From: an uncultured Eubacteriales bacterium | GTDB lineage: Bacteria; Bacillota; Clostridia; Tissierellales; Peptoniphilaceae | Direction of reading: 5' to 3' | Assembly (NCBI GenBank): GCA_900539225.1 | Contig: UQBO01000001.1 | Location: 62,001-126,000, forward strand | Length of the DNA: 64,000 nt | In this document: positions 16,551 to 25,877 of the stretch, piece after piece | How positions within the stretch are numbered: the first letter of the stretch is position 1 | Layout: every line of letters begins with the position of its first letter | Position numbers and translations under genes: made by a program | The notes under the pieces: model-generated | The model's input: only the letters and a program-made list of their open reading frames with translations | Database searches by the model: none | Told to the model about the DNA's origin: nothing

Positions 16551-19184
16551 ATGAAACATTTATCTTTGGACGAAATAAGAGATGAATATTTAAATTTCTT
16601 TAAAGAGCAAGGTCACTTAGCTGAAAAAAGTTTTTCGCTAATACCTAAGGATGATAAATCATTATTATTAATAGGTGCGGGCATGGCACCACTTAAGAAG
16701 TTCTTTACAGGCGAGTTAAGTGCTCCATCGAAGAGGATGACTACTTGCCAAAAGTGTATCAGAACAGGCGATATCGACAACGTTGGTAAAACTGATAGGC
16801 ACGGAACTTTCTTTGAAATGCTAGGAAATTTCTCTTTTGGAGACTACTTTAAAAAAGAAGCAATTCATTGGGCGTGGACTTTACTTACTGAAGTTTTTGA
16901 AATAGAGCCTGAAAAGCTATGGATTACAGTATTTAAGGATGACGACGAAGCCTTTGACCTATGGGTTAAGGAAGGCCAAGATCCAAAGAGATTAGTAAGA
17001 CTTGGCAAAGAAGATAACTTCTGGGAGCTTGAAACTGGTCCATCGGGTCCATGTACTGAGATTTTCTACGATAGAGGAGAAAGCTACGGTACTTTAAAGG
17101 ACTTTGATGACGGTGTAGATAATGAAAGACTAATCGAAGTTTGGAACCTTGTATTTACTCAATTTGATAGAAAATCAAAGGATGAGTACGAGCCACTAAG
17201 TCATCCAAACATTGATACAGGTATGGGTCTTGAAAGAATGGCGTGCGTTATGCAAGGCGTTCACTCAATCTTTGACATAAAAGAAATCAGAAGTATAATT
17301 GAAGAGATTGAAAAACTTTCAAATAAAAAATATAAAGAAAATGAAAAAGATGATATATCTATAAGAATAATCGCTGACCATGTAAGAAGCATGACATTTA
17401 TGGTTTCAGATGGCATAATACCATCAAACGAGTCAAGAGGCTATGTACTTAGAAAAATTATCAGACGTGCGATTAGACATGGTAAGCTTCTTGGCATAGA
17501 TAGGCCATTCTTAGCTGATCTTGTAGAAAAGGTTATTGATGGCTGGTCATATCACTATACAGAACTTGCTCAAAATAGAGAGACTATAATCAAGATTATA
17601 AGCGCTGAAGAAGCTAAGTTTGAAGAAACTATCAATCAAGGTATGAACATCTTAAACTCATACATTGACGAAATTAAAAAAGAAGGCAAAACTAGTTTAT
17701 CTGGTGAAAAAGCTTTCATTTTGTATGATACTTATGGCTTCCCATTCGATATAACTAAGGAAATTCTTGAAGAAAATGGAATTTCTGTAGATGAAGAAGA
17801 GTTTAACAAGAACATGCAAGAGCAAAAGCTTAGAGCTAAGGAAAATGCTCATATAGAAGACTCTGGATGGAACAGCGACTTAAATCTAGACATTTACGAA
17901 AATTATAAGAATGAATTTATTGGCTACGAACACAATGTGAATGAAGATGCCAAGGTAAATGCTATAGTTGTAGATAAAAACTTAGTCGATTCAATCAAGG
18001 AAGGCGACAAAGCCATAGTTATACTTGACAAGACACCATTCTATGGTCAATCAGGTGGACAAGTTGGTGACGTCGGCACACTTAAAAATGATAAGGCTAT
18101 CTTAAAGGTAATTGACACAAAGAAGACTAAGACAGGTCTTGTGCTTCATGAAGTTGAAGTAGAATCAGGCGAATTAAAAATTGGCGACAAGCTAGATGCT
18201 GAGATTGATTACAAGCTTAGACAAGACACACGCAAGAACCATACAGCAACTCACTTACTTCACAAGGCACTAAAGATGGTTCTTGGCACTCACGTTAATC
18301 AAGCAGGCTCCTTAGTTAGCCCAACTAGACTTAGATTTGACTTTACTCACTTCCAAGCAATGACAGCTGATGAAATTAAACAAGTAGAGAACATTGTTAA
18401 TGAAAGCATTTTCGATGCTATAGATGTAAATACATCTGTAGTTAGCTTAGAAGAATCTAAAAAGATGGGTGCAACAGGTCTATTTGAAGATAAATACGGA
18501 GACTTAGTAAGGGTAGTTAAAGTTGGCGACTTCTCAATGGAACTATGCGGTGGTACTCACGTTAAAAATACATCTGAAGTAGGACTATTTAAGATAGTTC
18601 AAGAAACTGGTATAGCTGCAGGCGTTAGAAGAATCGAAGCTCTAACAGGCAGAAATACTTACAAATACCTAAATGATAATGAAGCTGAACTAGATAAACT
18701 TAGTGAAACATTCAAAACTAATAAAGAAGACCTTATCAATAAGGCTGAACAAACAATTACAGACTTAAAAGATAGAGAAAAAGAAATAAAAGATTTAAAG
18801 AACAAAATACAAAATGCTGAGCTTAAAAATCTTGACAGCGAAGTTAAAAACATTAACGGCATTAACTATATCATCAGCGTGATTGAAGCTGATAATATGA
18901 ACGAGTTAAGACAAGCAGGCGACAAGCTTAAGGACAAAGTCAAATCAGGTATAGTTATGGTAGCTGCGGACATAAACGGAAAGACTTCATTTATCATAAC
19001 ACTTACAAAGGACGTTGTAAGTAAGGTAGTTACTGCAAATATCTTGATGAAGAACATTGCACCACTACTAGATGCTAAGGGCGGCGGAAGAGATGACATG
19101 GCTCAAGCAGGCGGCGGCAACTCAGATAAGCTTAAAGATTTTGAAATAAGAGCAGAAGAAAAACTTAAAGAGATTTTAGGCTAA
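16551..19184 (+). CDS. alaS: Alanyl-tRNA synthetase
   Basis: Class II synthetase charging tRNA-Ala. In order: catalytic domain (GAGMAPLKKFF, CIRTGDIDNVG, GNFSFGDYFK), tRNA recognition domain, editing domain (HTATHLLHKAL and CGGTH zinc ligands), and the C-Ala domain (GGGRDDMAQAGG near the end). The 877-residue length is full. It starts 11 bases after the permease. No T-box leader fits in that gap. Confidence 0.98.
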   Translation: MKHLSLDEIRDEYLNFFKEQGHLAEKSFSLIPKDDKSLLLIGAGMAPLKKFFTGELSAPSKRMTTCQKCIRTGDIDNVGKTDRHGTFFEMLGNFSFGDYFKKEAIHWAWTLLTEVFEIEPEKLWITVFKDDDEAFDLWVKEGQDPKRLVRLGKEDNFWELETGPSGPCTEIFYDRGESYGTLKDFDDGVDNERLIEVWNLVFTQFDRKSKDEYEPLSHPNIDTGMGLERMACVMQGVHSIFDIKEIRSIIEEIEKLSNKKYKENEKDDISIRIIADHVRSMTFMVSDGIIPSNESRGYVLRKIIRRAIRHGKLLGIDRPFLADLVEKVIDGWSYHYTELAQNRETIIKIISAEEAKFEETINQGMNILNSYIDEIKKEGKTSLSGEKAFILYDTYGFPFDITKEILEENGISVDEEEFNKNMQEQKLRAKENAHIEDSGWNSDLNLDIYENYKNEFIGYEHNVNEDAKVNAIVVDKNLVDSIKEGDKAIVILDKTPFYGQSGGQVGDVGTLKNDKAILKVIDTKKTKTGLVLHEVEVESGELKIGDKLDAEIDYKLRQDTRKNHTATHLLHKALKMVLGTHVNQAGSLVSPTRLRFDFTHFQAMTADEIKQVENIVNESIFDAIDVNTSVVSLEESKKMGATGLFEDKYGDLVRVVKVGDFSMELCGGTHVKNTSEVGLFKIVQETGIAAGVRRIEALTGRNTYKYLNDNEAELDKLSETFKTNKEDLINKAEQTITDLKDREKEIKDLKNKIQNAELKNLDSEVKNINGINYIISVIEADNMNELRQAGDKLKDKVKSGIVMVAADINGKTSFIITLTKDVVSKVVTANILMKNIAPLLDAKGGGRDDMAQAGGGNSDKLKDFEIRAEEKLKEILG

Positions 19185-19207
19185 TTATAATAAGAAATAA
19201 ATTATTA

Positions 19208-19236
19208 TTGAAGACATAAGTTTTTTATGATATACT
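19208..19236 (+). promoter_or_regulatory. Promoter of ireB-ruvX
   Basis: TTGAAG (19208-19213), a 17-base spacer and TATACT (19231-19236) with a TG one base upstream form a likely sigma-A promoter 18 bases before ireB. Confidence 0.7.
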
Positions 19237-19254
19237 ATATTTAGAGGTGATAGC

Positions 19255-19506
19255 ATGGATAAGAAATTTGATGAGACAATGAAATTTAATATTCAAAAGG
19301 AAACAGTTCAATCACCAAAAGAAATATTAAATAAGGTTTGTGAGGCTCTAGAAGCTAAGGGATACAACCCCATCAACCAAATCATAGGTTACATTTTATC
19401 AGGCGATCCAACATATATAACAAGCTACAACGATGCGAGATCGATGATTATACAAATGGAAAGAGATGAGCTTTTGGAGGCAATACTCGTTGATTATTTG
19501 AAATGA
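19255..19506 (+). CDS. ireB: IreB family regulatory phosphoprotein (UPF0297)
   Basis: IreB is a small dimeric phosphoprotein that, in Enterococcus, is a substrate of the Ser/Thr kinase IreK and dampens cephalosporin resistance. The 83-residue protein shows EILNKVCEALEAKGYNPINQIIGYILSGDPTYITSYNDAR (family core, here given as EAKGYNPINQIIGY and SGDPTYITSYNDAR). The order alaS-ireB-ruvX-DUF1292 is conserved across Firmicutes. A terminator follows directly. Confidence 0.93.
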   Translation: MDKKFDETMKFNIQKETVQSPKEILNKVCEALEAKGYNPINQIIGYILSGDPTYITSYNDARSMIIQMERDELLEAILVDYLK

Positions 19507-19508
19507 TT

Positions 19509-19537
19509 AATAGGGGCTTATAACCCCTATTATTTTT
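19509..19537 (+). terminator. Terminator between ireB and ruvX
   Basis: A perfect 8-bp stem (19509-19516 with 19524-19531) and a T-rich tail lie 2 bases after the ireB stop. Because ruvX has no clear separate promoter, this may act as a partial attenuator. Confidence 0.8.
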
Positions 19538-19547
19538 AGGTGAAATT

Positions 19548-19979
19548 ATGGAAAGAATTTTAGCTTTAGACGTTGGCGATAAAACGGTAGGACTTGCAAT
19601 TTCAGATGAATTGCAAATTATAGTCACAACGCTAAACACTATATTTAGAACTTCAAAATTAGAAGATAGAGACAAGTTAAAAGAAATTATTGATCAGTAC
19701 GGCGTAAAGACTTTGGTTGTTGGACTTCCAAAGAACATGGATGGAAGCCTTGGACCACAAGCAAAAAAAGTAAAGAAGTACATGGATTTTATGAAGAAAA
19801 ATCTTGATGACATAGAAGTAGTCTATGTTGATGAGAGACTGACAACAGTAAGTGCGACAAGAGTTTTAATTGATACGAATGTGCGTAGAGAAAACAGAAA
19901 AAAGTATGTTGACTCAATCGCAGCAAATTATATTTTAAGAACATATTTAGATATGCAAAGGGGAAAAAATGGAGAATAA
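19548..19979 (+). CDS. ruvX: RuvX/YqgF family Holliday junction resolvase-like nuclease
   Basis: The RNase H-like fold begins ILALDVGDKTVGLAISDE, and the acidic residues of the active site continue in VVGLPKNMDGSLGPQA and VYVDERLTTVSA. The 143-residue length is typical. Members take part in pre-16S rRNA 5' end processing and were first proposed as junction resolvases. It overlaps the DUF1292 gene by 11 bases. Confidence 0.92.
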   Translation: MERILALDVGDKTVGLAISDELQIIVTTLNTIFRTSKLEDRDKLKEIIDQYGVKTLVVGLPKNMDGSLGPQAKKVKKYMDFMKKNLDDIEVVYVDERLTTVSATRVLIDTNVRRENRKKYVDSIAANYILRTYLDMQRGKNGE

Positions 19980-20208
19980 AATACTGCTTCATGACGATGA
20001 TGGTAATGAGATAGAACTTATCGTCGAAGCTACATTTGAGATTGATACTGACAAGTATGTAGTAATGTATGAAAGCGAAGAAGATGAAGATTACTATATA
20101 ATGAAGTATAATGAAGATAAAGAAGGGAATTTAGTATTCACAGGCTTAGACGACGAGGAGCTAAGAGAAGCTCAAGAAGCCTTTGAAGAATTAGATAAAA
20201 CAAATTAA
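19969..20208 (+). CDS. DUF1292 domain protein
   Basis: A 79-residue acidic protein with the DUF1292 pattern: DDDGNEIELIVEATFEIDTDKYVVMYE and then DYYIMKYNEDKEGNLVFTGL (shortened: FEIDTDKYVVMY, IMKYNEDKEG). The function is unknown; it almost always follows ruvX in Firmicutes. It overlaps ruvX and ends 15 bases before the RNase J gene. Confidence 0.88.
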   Translation: MENKILLHDDDGNEIELIVEATFEIDTDKYVVMYESEEDEDYYIMKYNEDKEGNLVFTGLDDEELREAQEAFEELDKTN

Positions 20209-20223
20209 TAAAAGGAGGAGACG

Positions 20224-21885
20224 ATGTTAAAGAGTAACAAACTAAGGATCATCCCGCTGGGTGGTCTGAATGAGATCGGAAAGAATATTACTCTTATTGA
20301 ATGTGATAACGATATAGTTATATGCGATTGCGGTATGACATTTCCAGAGGACGAGATGCTGGGCGTGGATATCGTAATTCCAGATATCACATATTTAGAA
20401 AAAAATAAGGATAGAATTAAAGGTATAGTCTTAACGCACGGTCACGAGGACCATATAGGAGCTATACCATACGTCTTAAAGAAGATAAATGTACCTATTT
20501 ACGGTACTAGACTAACTTTAGGACTTTTAGAAAATAAGTTAAAGGAACACAACTTAAAACCTAAAATGCATGTGGTAAACTTTAACGATAAGGTTAGATT
20601 AGGGAAAATTGTTGTTGAATTCATTAGACAATGCCATAGTATTCCTGATTCGGCAGCACTAGCATTTCACACACCTGCAGGCGTTATAGTTCACACAGGT
20701 GACTTTAAAATTGACTTTACGCCAATTATGGGTGGAGTGAACGATTTAAATAGGTTCGCTGAGCTAGGAGATAAAGGCGTACTTTGCCTATTGGCAGAGA
20801 GTACAAACGTTGAAAGAAAGGGCTATACTCTAAGCGAAAGAGTAGTTGGAGAGACATTTAGAACTATTTTCCACGAATATACTGAGAATAGAATCATAGT
20901 TGCGACATTTGCATCAAATATGCAAAGAATTCAGCAAATTATAGAAGCGGCTGAAAAACACGGCAGAAAAATAGTTTTATCGGGCAGGTCCATGATAAAT
21001 AACGTTAAAGTCGCTAAGGATTTAGGCTACTTAAGAGTTAAAGACTCAAGTATAATTGATATAAATAAGATGAACAAGTATGATGACAGCGAGATTTGTA
21101 TCATAACAACTGGTTCACAAGGCGAGCCAATGAGTGCGCTTACAAGGATTGCCTACAATGAGCACAGAAAAATTCAGCTTACACCAAATGACTTAATTAT
21201 ACTTTCAGCTCATCCGATACCAGGCAATGAAAACGCTGTATCAAAGGTAATTAACAAGCTTATAGAGCTTGATGCAAAAGTTATTTATGAATCACTTGGC
21301 GAAATACACGTTTCAGGTCACGCTTGTCAAGAAGAGCTTAAGCTAATACATTCACTACTTAAGCCAAGATATTTCATGCCAGTTCATGGTGAACAAAGAC
21401 ATCTTAAGTTACATGCGCAACTCGCTGAGAGCATGGGCATGAACCCTAAGAACATCTTCATCATGAATAATGGTGAAGTGCTTGAACTTGATAAGAGAAA
21501 GGCTGCAATCGTTGATGAAGTTACTTCAGGCAATGTCTTGGTCGATGGTCTTGGTGTTGGCGACGTTGGTAATATCGTTTTAAGAGATAGAAAGCACTTA
21601 TCTGAAGATGGCTTGATCATAGTCGTATTGACATTAAGTAAAGAAGACGGCTCAACTATAGCTGGACCGGACATCATATCCAGAGGCTTTGTCTATGTCA
21701 GAGAAGCTGATGATCTTATGGAAGAAGCAAAGAAAAAAGTTGTTTTAGCCATAGAAGATTGCCAAAGAAGAAATATTAAAGACTGGTCAAGCATTAAAAA
21801 TGCTATCAGAGACAGTTTGAAGAAGTATATATATCAAACAATGAAAAGAAATCCTATGATACTTCCAGTAATCATGGAGGTATAA
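20224..21885 (+). CDS. rnjA: Ribonuclease J
   Basis: RNase J is a metallo-beta-lactamase/beta-CASP ribonuclease with 5'-3' exonuclease and endonuclease activity in mRNA turnover and rRNA maturation. The HxHxDH motif appears as LTHGHEDHIGA (near residue 77), with HTGDFKID, the beta-CASP region (TTGSQGEPMSAL) and the terminal HVSGHA. The 553-residue length is standard. An AAGGAGGAG ribosome site precedes it. Confidence 0.95.
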   Translation: MLKSNKLRIIPLGGLNEIGKNITLIECDNDIVICDCGMTFPEDEMLGVDIVIPDITYLEKNKDRIKGIVLTHGHEDHIGAIPYVLKKINVPIYGTRLTLGLLENKLKEHNLKPKMHVVNFNDKVRLGKIVVEFIRQCHSIPDSAALAFHTPAGVIVHTGDFKIDFTPIMGGVNDLNRFAELGDKGVLCLLAESTNVERKGYTLSERVVGETFRTIFHEYTENRIIVATFASNMQRIQQIIEAAEKHGRKIVLSGRSMINNVKVAKDLGYLRVKDSSIIDINKMNKYDDSEICIITTGSQGEPMSALTRIAYNEHRKIQLTPNDLIILSAHPIPGNENAVSKVINKLIELDAKVIYESLGEIHVSGHACQEELKLIHSLLKPRYFMPVHGEQRHLKLHAQLAESMGMNPKNIFIMNNGEVLELDKRKAAIVDEVTSGNVLVDGLGVGDVGNIVLRDRKHLSEDGLIIVVLTLSKEDGSTIAGPDIISRGFVYVREADDLMEEAKKKVVLAIEDCQRRNIKDWSSIKNAIRDSLKKYIYQTMKRNPMILPVIMEV

Positions 21886-21909
21886 TATAAATTTTACTCA
21901 GGAGGAACT

Positions 21910-24534
21910 ATGAAAAATTTAGAGAAATCATATAATCCAGCAGAATTTGAAGATAATATTTATAAATTTTGGATGGACAATGAGTATTTTAAGCCAAGTA
22001 CTGACGATAGTAAAGAATCTTTTACCATCGTTATGCCGCCACCAAATGTAACAGGTAAGCTTCATCTTGGCCATGCACTTAATGGCACTTTACAAGACAT
22101 TGTAATAAGATACAAGAGAATGCAAGGCTACAACGCACTTTGGCTACCTGGAACTGACCACGCGTCCATTTCAACAGAAGCAAAAGTAGTTGAAAAGCTT
22201 AGAAAAGAAGGCGTTAAGAAGAGCGATTTAACGAGAGAAGAGTTCTTAGAAGAAGCTTGGGACTGGACTCACAAGTACGGCGGCAACATCAAAGAACAGC
22301 TAAAGAAGCTTGGTTCATCATGCGATTGGTCACGCGATAGCTTTACGCTTGACGAGCACTTAACAAAGGCCGTTTACGAAGTATTTGAAAGATTATACAA
22401 AAAAGATTATATCTATAGAGGCATGAGGATAGTTAACTGGTGCCCGCACTGTCACACAGCTATATCCGATACAGAAGTTGTTCACGAGCCACAAGAGGGA
22501 AAGATGTGGTACATAAAGTACCCATACTCAGACAAGACTGGCTTCGTAACTATTGCAACAACTAGACCTGAAACACTTTTAGGGGACTTAGCAGTAGCTG
22601 TTAATCCAGACGATGAAAGATATACTGACTTAGTTGGCAAAACACTTGACTTGCCTCTAACAGATAGACAAATACCAGTTATCGCCGATGAATATGTTGA
22701 TTTATCTTTCGGTACTGGCTGTGTTAAAATTACGCCATCACACGACCCTAACGATTTCGAAGTAGGTGCTAGACACGATCTTGGTCAACTTATCGTCATA
22801 GACGAAGACGCTAAGATGAATGAAAATGCTTACGCTTATAAGGGTCTTGATAGATATGAAGCAAGAGAGAGAATCATTAAGGATCTTGATGAACAAGGCC
22901 TATTAGTAAAGGTAGAAAAACATGAAAACTCTGTTGGTCACTGCGAAAGATGCAATACTATCATCGAGCCACTAGCTTCACTTCAATGGTTCGTTAAGAT
23001 GGAAGATATGGCTAAAAAAGCCCTAGAAGCGTACAGAGAAAATAAAGTAAACATTATCCCTGAAAGGTTCGGCAAGATATATGAAAATTGGCTTGAAAAC
23101 ATCAGAGACTGGTGCATTTCTCGTCAACTATGGTGGGGACATAGAATTCCAGTTTATTACTGTGAAGACTGCGGCGAATATATAGTAAGTAAAGAAAAAC
23201 CAGAAAAGTGCGACAAGTGTGGTTCAGAACATTTAAGACAAGATGAAGACACACTTGATACATGGTTCTCATCAGCTCTTTGGCCGTTCTCAACACTTGG
23301 CTGGCCAGACACAGACTCAGATGATTACAAGAGATTCTTCCCAACAGATTTACTAGTAACTGGCTATGACATAATTTTCTTCTGGGTAAGTAGAATGATA
23401 TTCTCATCTCTTGAACAAACAGGTGAAGTTCCATTTAAGGACGTGCTATTAACAGGACTTATTAGAGACGAACAAGGAAGAAAGATGGCTAAGTCACTTG
23501 GTAACGGCATTGACCCACTACAAGTCATTAGTGAATATGGCGCCGATGCACTAAGATACTCATTAATCACCAATAACGCTCCTGGTAATGACATTAAATA
23601 TAGCGTTAAAAAAGTTGAACCACAAAGAAATTTTGCAAACAAATTGTGGAACGCATCAAGATTTGTTCTTATGAACCTTGATGATAGAGACGATTATAGC
23701 CTTGACTACGACAAATTAGAAAGAGAAGATAAGTGGATCATCTCAAGACTAAAAACTGTTGTAGATGAAATCAACAATAATCTTGATAAGTATGAGATAG
23801 GTATAGCAGCTGCTAAAGTACAAGACTTCATCTGGGAAGACTTCTGCGACTGGTATATAGAACTTGTTAAGACAAGATTATATGATAGAGAGAATATAAA
23901 TGCGCAAAACGTTATTTTATATATCTTGGAAAATATATTAAAGATACTTCATCCATTTATGCCATTTATCACTGAAGAGATTTGGAGCTACCTACCAAAC
24001 AGAAAGACTCCACTAATCATCAGCGATTGGCCAAAGGATATAAAATACTATGAAGAAGAGCTAAATGATTTAGAACTAATTAAGAGTGCTATCAAGGCAA
24101 TTAGAAAGATGAAGACAGACATGAACATCGAGCCATCAAAGCACTTCTCAATGCTAGTTTATCCAAACGACGAAGCAGCAGGTAAGCTTTATACTGACAG
24201 CGCTAACTACTTCAAAGACCTTGAGCATATAGACAAGATCACTATACTTGATAATAAAGACGCCATCAATAAAGATTTTACATCGATAATGATGACAAAT
24301 GCGGAAATTTTCTTCCCATTAAATGAGTTAATAGATTTTGAAAAAGAAAAACAAAGACTTATGGAAGAAAAAGAAAAGTTAGATTTTGAAGTTGAAAGAC
24401 TTGAGAAAAAACTATCAAATGAAAAATTTGTTAGCAAGGCACCAAAGGATGTTGTTGACAAAGAAAGAGAAAAGCTTGATAATTATAAGGAGCTATTAGA
24501 TAAGACACTAACAAGATTAGAAGAATTAAAGTAG
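21910..24534 (+). CDS. valS: Valyl-tRNA synthetase
   Basis: Class I synthetase charging tRNA-Val. The HIGH motif is in PPPNVTGKLHLGHAL; the editing domain carries TTRPETLLGD; zinc-type Cys pairs occur around CEDCGEY; a C-terminal coiled coil (about residues 810-874) matches ValRS. The KMSKS loop reads GRKMAKSLGNG, so Ala replaces the usual first Ser. The 874-residue length is normal. A GGAGG site lies 4 bases before the start. Confidence 0.97.
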   Translation: MKNLEKSYNPAEFEDNIYKFWMDNEYFKPSTDDSKESFTIVMPPPNVTGKLHLGHALNGTLQDIVIRYKRMQGYNALWLPGTDHASISTEAKVVEKLRKEGVKKSDLTREEFLEEAWDWTHKYGGNIKEQLKKLGSSCDWSRDSFTLDEHLTKAVYEVFERLYKKDYIYRGMRIVNWCPHCHTAISDTEVVHEPQEGKMWYIKYPYSDKTGFVTIATTRPETLLGDLAVAVNPDDERYTDLVGKTLDLPLTDRQIPVIADEYVDLSFGTGCVKITPSHDPNDFEVGARHDLGQLIVIDEDAKMNENAYAYKGLDRYEARERIIKDLDEQGLLVKVEKHENSVGHCERCNTIIEPLASLQWFVKMEDMAKKALEAYRENKVNIIPERFGKIYENWLENIRDWCISRQLWWGHRIPVYYCEDCGEYIVSKEKPEKCDKCGSEHLRQDEDTLDTWFSSALWPFSTLGWPDTDSDDYKRFFPTDLLVTGYDIIFFWVSRMIFSSLEQTGEVPFKDVLLTGLIRDEQGRKMAKSLGNGIDPLQVISEYGADALRYSLITNNAPGNDIKYSVKKVEPQRNFANKLWNASRFVLMNLDDRDDYSLDYDKLEREDKWIISRLKTVVDEINNNLDKYEIGIAAAKVQDFIWEDFCDWYIELVKTRLYDRENINAQNVILYILENILKILHPFMPFITEEIWSYLPNRKTPLIISDWPKDIKYYEEELNDLELIKSAIKAIRKMKTDMNIEPSKHFSMLVYPNDEAAGKLYTDSANYFKDLEHIDKITILDNKDAINKDFTSIMMTNAEIFFPLNELIDFEKEKQRLMEEKEKLDFEVERLEKKLSNEKFVSKAPKDVVDKEREKLDNYKELLDKTLTRLEELK

Positions 24535-24541
24535 GTGGGAT

Positions 24542-25513
24542 ATGTATAAAGAAAATAGATTAAACAAAACTGGCATAGACATAAACAAAGCTTCGTGGCT
24601 TTACACACTACTTTTTATTGCATACATCTTCCTAGGTTCAATGCTTCAAACAATAGACCTTTACCTTGGTTTATTCGCAGGCGAGGTGCTGATACTCTTA
24701 GTTCCAGTCTTAGTTTATGTGAAGCAAAAGAAAGTTAATTTCAAAAGATACTTTAGACTAAATAAAATCACTGGAAAAGAAGCGCTTATATCAGTTCTTT
24801 TAACACTATTAGTTTATCCACTAGTTGGTATAAGCTCGACACTTTTAATCAAGTTCTATAGCCTATTTGGCGAGGTAAGAGTGCCTCAAATCAATGTTAA
24901 ATCAGGCGGACTAATGAGCATATACAGCGTTTTGATTATAGGCGTGCTACCAGCCATTTGCGAAGAGTTTTTCGTAAGAGGTTTACTAAGCGCACCAGCT
25001 AAGAGAGCAAAGGGAAGAAAATTCACATACTTTTACACAGCACTACTATTTATGCTAATGCATGTGAATCCATTCAACATAGTAGCGCCATTCATACTAG
25101 GCTATGTATTTTCAGTATTAAATGAAAAAACAAATTCACTTTACTCGTCAATGCTTGGTCACTTCACATTTAATACTTGCTCAGTTATACTTAGCATATT
25201 CCAAAAGGATATTGCCGAGGGCACAGTAAACGATATGAAGATGATTACGCTAGGTGAAGCAGACTTAAATATAGGCTTATTACAAGGCATCTTCATGGTG
25301 CTCATAGCAATAGTGATTATCTTTGTACTTTATAGAGTTTTATCAAAGATGAAGACAAAAGAAGTGACAGAAGAGACAGACTGCACTTTGGACGTCGAAG
25401 CGCCAGCAAAGTTCTCATCCCTGCCACTAGCCTTTAACATAGTAGTATGGATTATCATGGCAGGATTGCCTCTACTTATGTCACTAGGCATGATAAAAAA
25501 TTTAGCAGTATAA
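24542..25513 (+). CDS. CPBP family intramembrane glutamic endopeptidase
   Basis: A 323-residue membrane protein with about eight hydrophobic segments. The CPBP/Abi motifs are seen in order: EExxxR in ICEEFFVRGLL (near residue 139), the FxxxH-type motif in FMLMHVNPFN, and HxxxN in LGHFTFNT. Family members include CAAX prenyl proteases and bacteriocin-immunity proteins; the substrate here is unknown. It starts 8 bases after valS, so it is probably cotranscribed. Confidence 0.87.
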   Translation: MYKENRLNKTGIDINKASWLYTLLFIAYIFLGSMLQTIDLYLGLFAGEVLILLVPVLVYVKQKKVNFKRYFRLNKITGKEALISVLLTLLVYPLVGISSTLLIKFYSLFGEVRVPQINVKSGGLMSIYSVLIIGVLPAICEEFFVRGLLSAPAKRAKGRKFTYFYTALLFMLMHVNPFNIVAPFILGYVFSVLNEKTNSLYSSMLGHFTFNTCSVILSIFQKDIAEGTVNDMKMITLGEADLNIGLLQGIFMVLIAIVIIFVLYRVLSKMKTKEVTEETDCTLDVEAPAKFSSLPLAFNIVVWIIMAGLPLLMSLGMIKNLAV

Positions 25514-25548
25514 TTTTTTTAAAATATTAAATAAATATTAAAAAAGTC

Positions 25549-25577
25549 TTGACAATTAAATCAATTTATAGTATCAT
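25549..25577 (+). promoter_or_regulatory. Promoter of the tRNA cluster
   Basis: TTGACA at 25549-25554 and TATCAT at 25572-25577 are 17 bases apart, about 30 bases ahead of the first tRNA. Confidence 0.85.
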
Positions 25578-25579
25578 AG

Positions 25580-25603
25580 ACTAGTCAGCATGAGCTGACT
25601 AGT
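25580..25603 (+). repeat. 24-bp perfect palindrome between promoter and tRNA-Phe
   Basis: ACTAGTCAGC and its reverse complement flank a 4-base ATGA centre. It spans the expected transcription start (about 25584) and ends 2 bases before tRNA-Phe. No T run follows, so it is not a terminator. It could be an operator or a leader stem removed during tRNA processing. Confidence 0.75.
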
Positions 25604-25605
25604 GT

Positions 25606-25681
25606 GCCCAGATAGCTCAGTCGGTAGAGCAGTAGACTGAAAATCTACGTGTGGCTGGTTCGATCCCGGCTCTGGGCACCA
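25606..25681 (+). tRNA. tRNA-Phe (GAA)
   Basis: A complete 76-base cloverleaf: acceptor GCCCAGA with TCTGGGC, D-arm with TCGGTAGAGC, anticodon GAA within CTGAAAA, T-loop TTCGATC, and an encoded CCA end. Confidence 0.97.
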
Positions 25682-25684
25682 TTT

Positions 25685-25759
25685 GCGGAAATGGCTCAGT
25701 GGTAGAGCATCGCCTTGCCAAGGCGAGGGTCGCGAGTTCGAATCTCGTTTTCCGCTCCA
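25685..25759 (+). tRNA. tRNA-Gly (GCC)
   Basis: A complete 75-base cloverleaf: acceptor GCGGAAA with TTTCCGC, anticodon GCC flanked by CGCCTT and AAGGCG, T-loop TTCGAAT, and an encoded CCA. It lies 3 bases after tRNA-Phe. Confidence 0.97.
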
Positions 25760-25766
25760 TTTTTTT

Positions 25767-25840
25767 GGCGGCATAGCCAAGTGGTAAGGCACAGGTCTGC
25801 AAAACCTTGACCACCAGTTCAAATCTGGTTGCCGCCTCCA
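25767..25840 (+). tRNA. tRNA-Cys (GCA)
   Basis: A complete 74-base cloverleaf: acceptor GGCGGCA, anticodon GCA within TCTGCAAAA, T-loop TTCAAAT, and an encoded CCA. It is the last of the cluster; a terminator follows 7 bases later. Confidence 0.97.
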
Positions 25841-25847
25841 CAAACTT

Positions 25848-25877
25848 GAAGCGTGTTTGAAGCACGCTTCTTTTTTT
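25848..25877 (+). terminator. Rho-independent terminator of the tRNA cluster
   Basis: An 8-bp stem GAAGCGTG/CACGCTTC with a 7-base loop and seven T. Confidence 0.92.

Noticed and set aside
16541..16551. T-box leaders of alaS, valS or hisS
   Set aside because: The upstream gaps are 10, 24 and 1 bases, far too short for a T-box.
25574..25865. Open frames on the minus strand through the tRNA cluster
   Set aside because: They are antisense to three tRNAs and give the well-known spurious proteins that tRNA genes produce in translation; no ribosome site.
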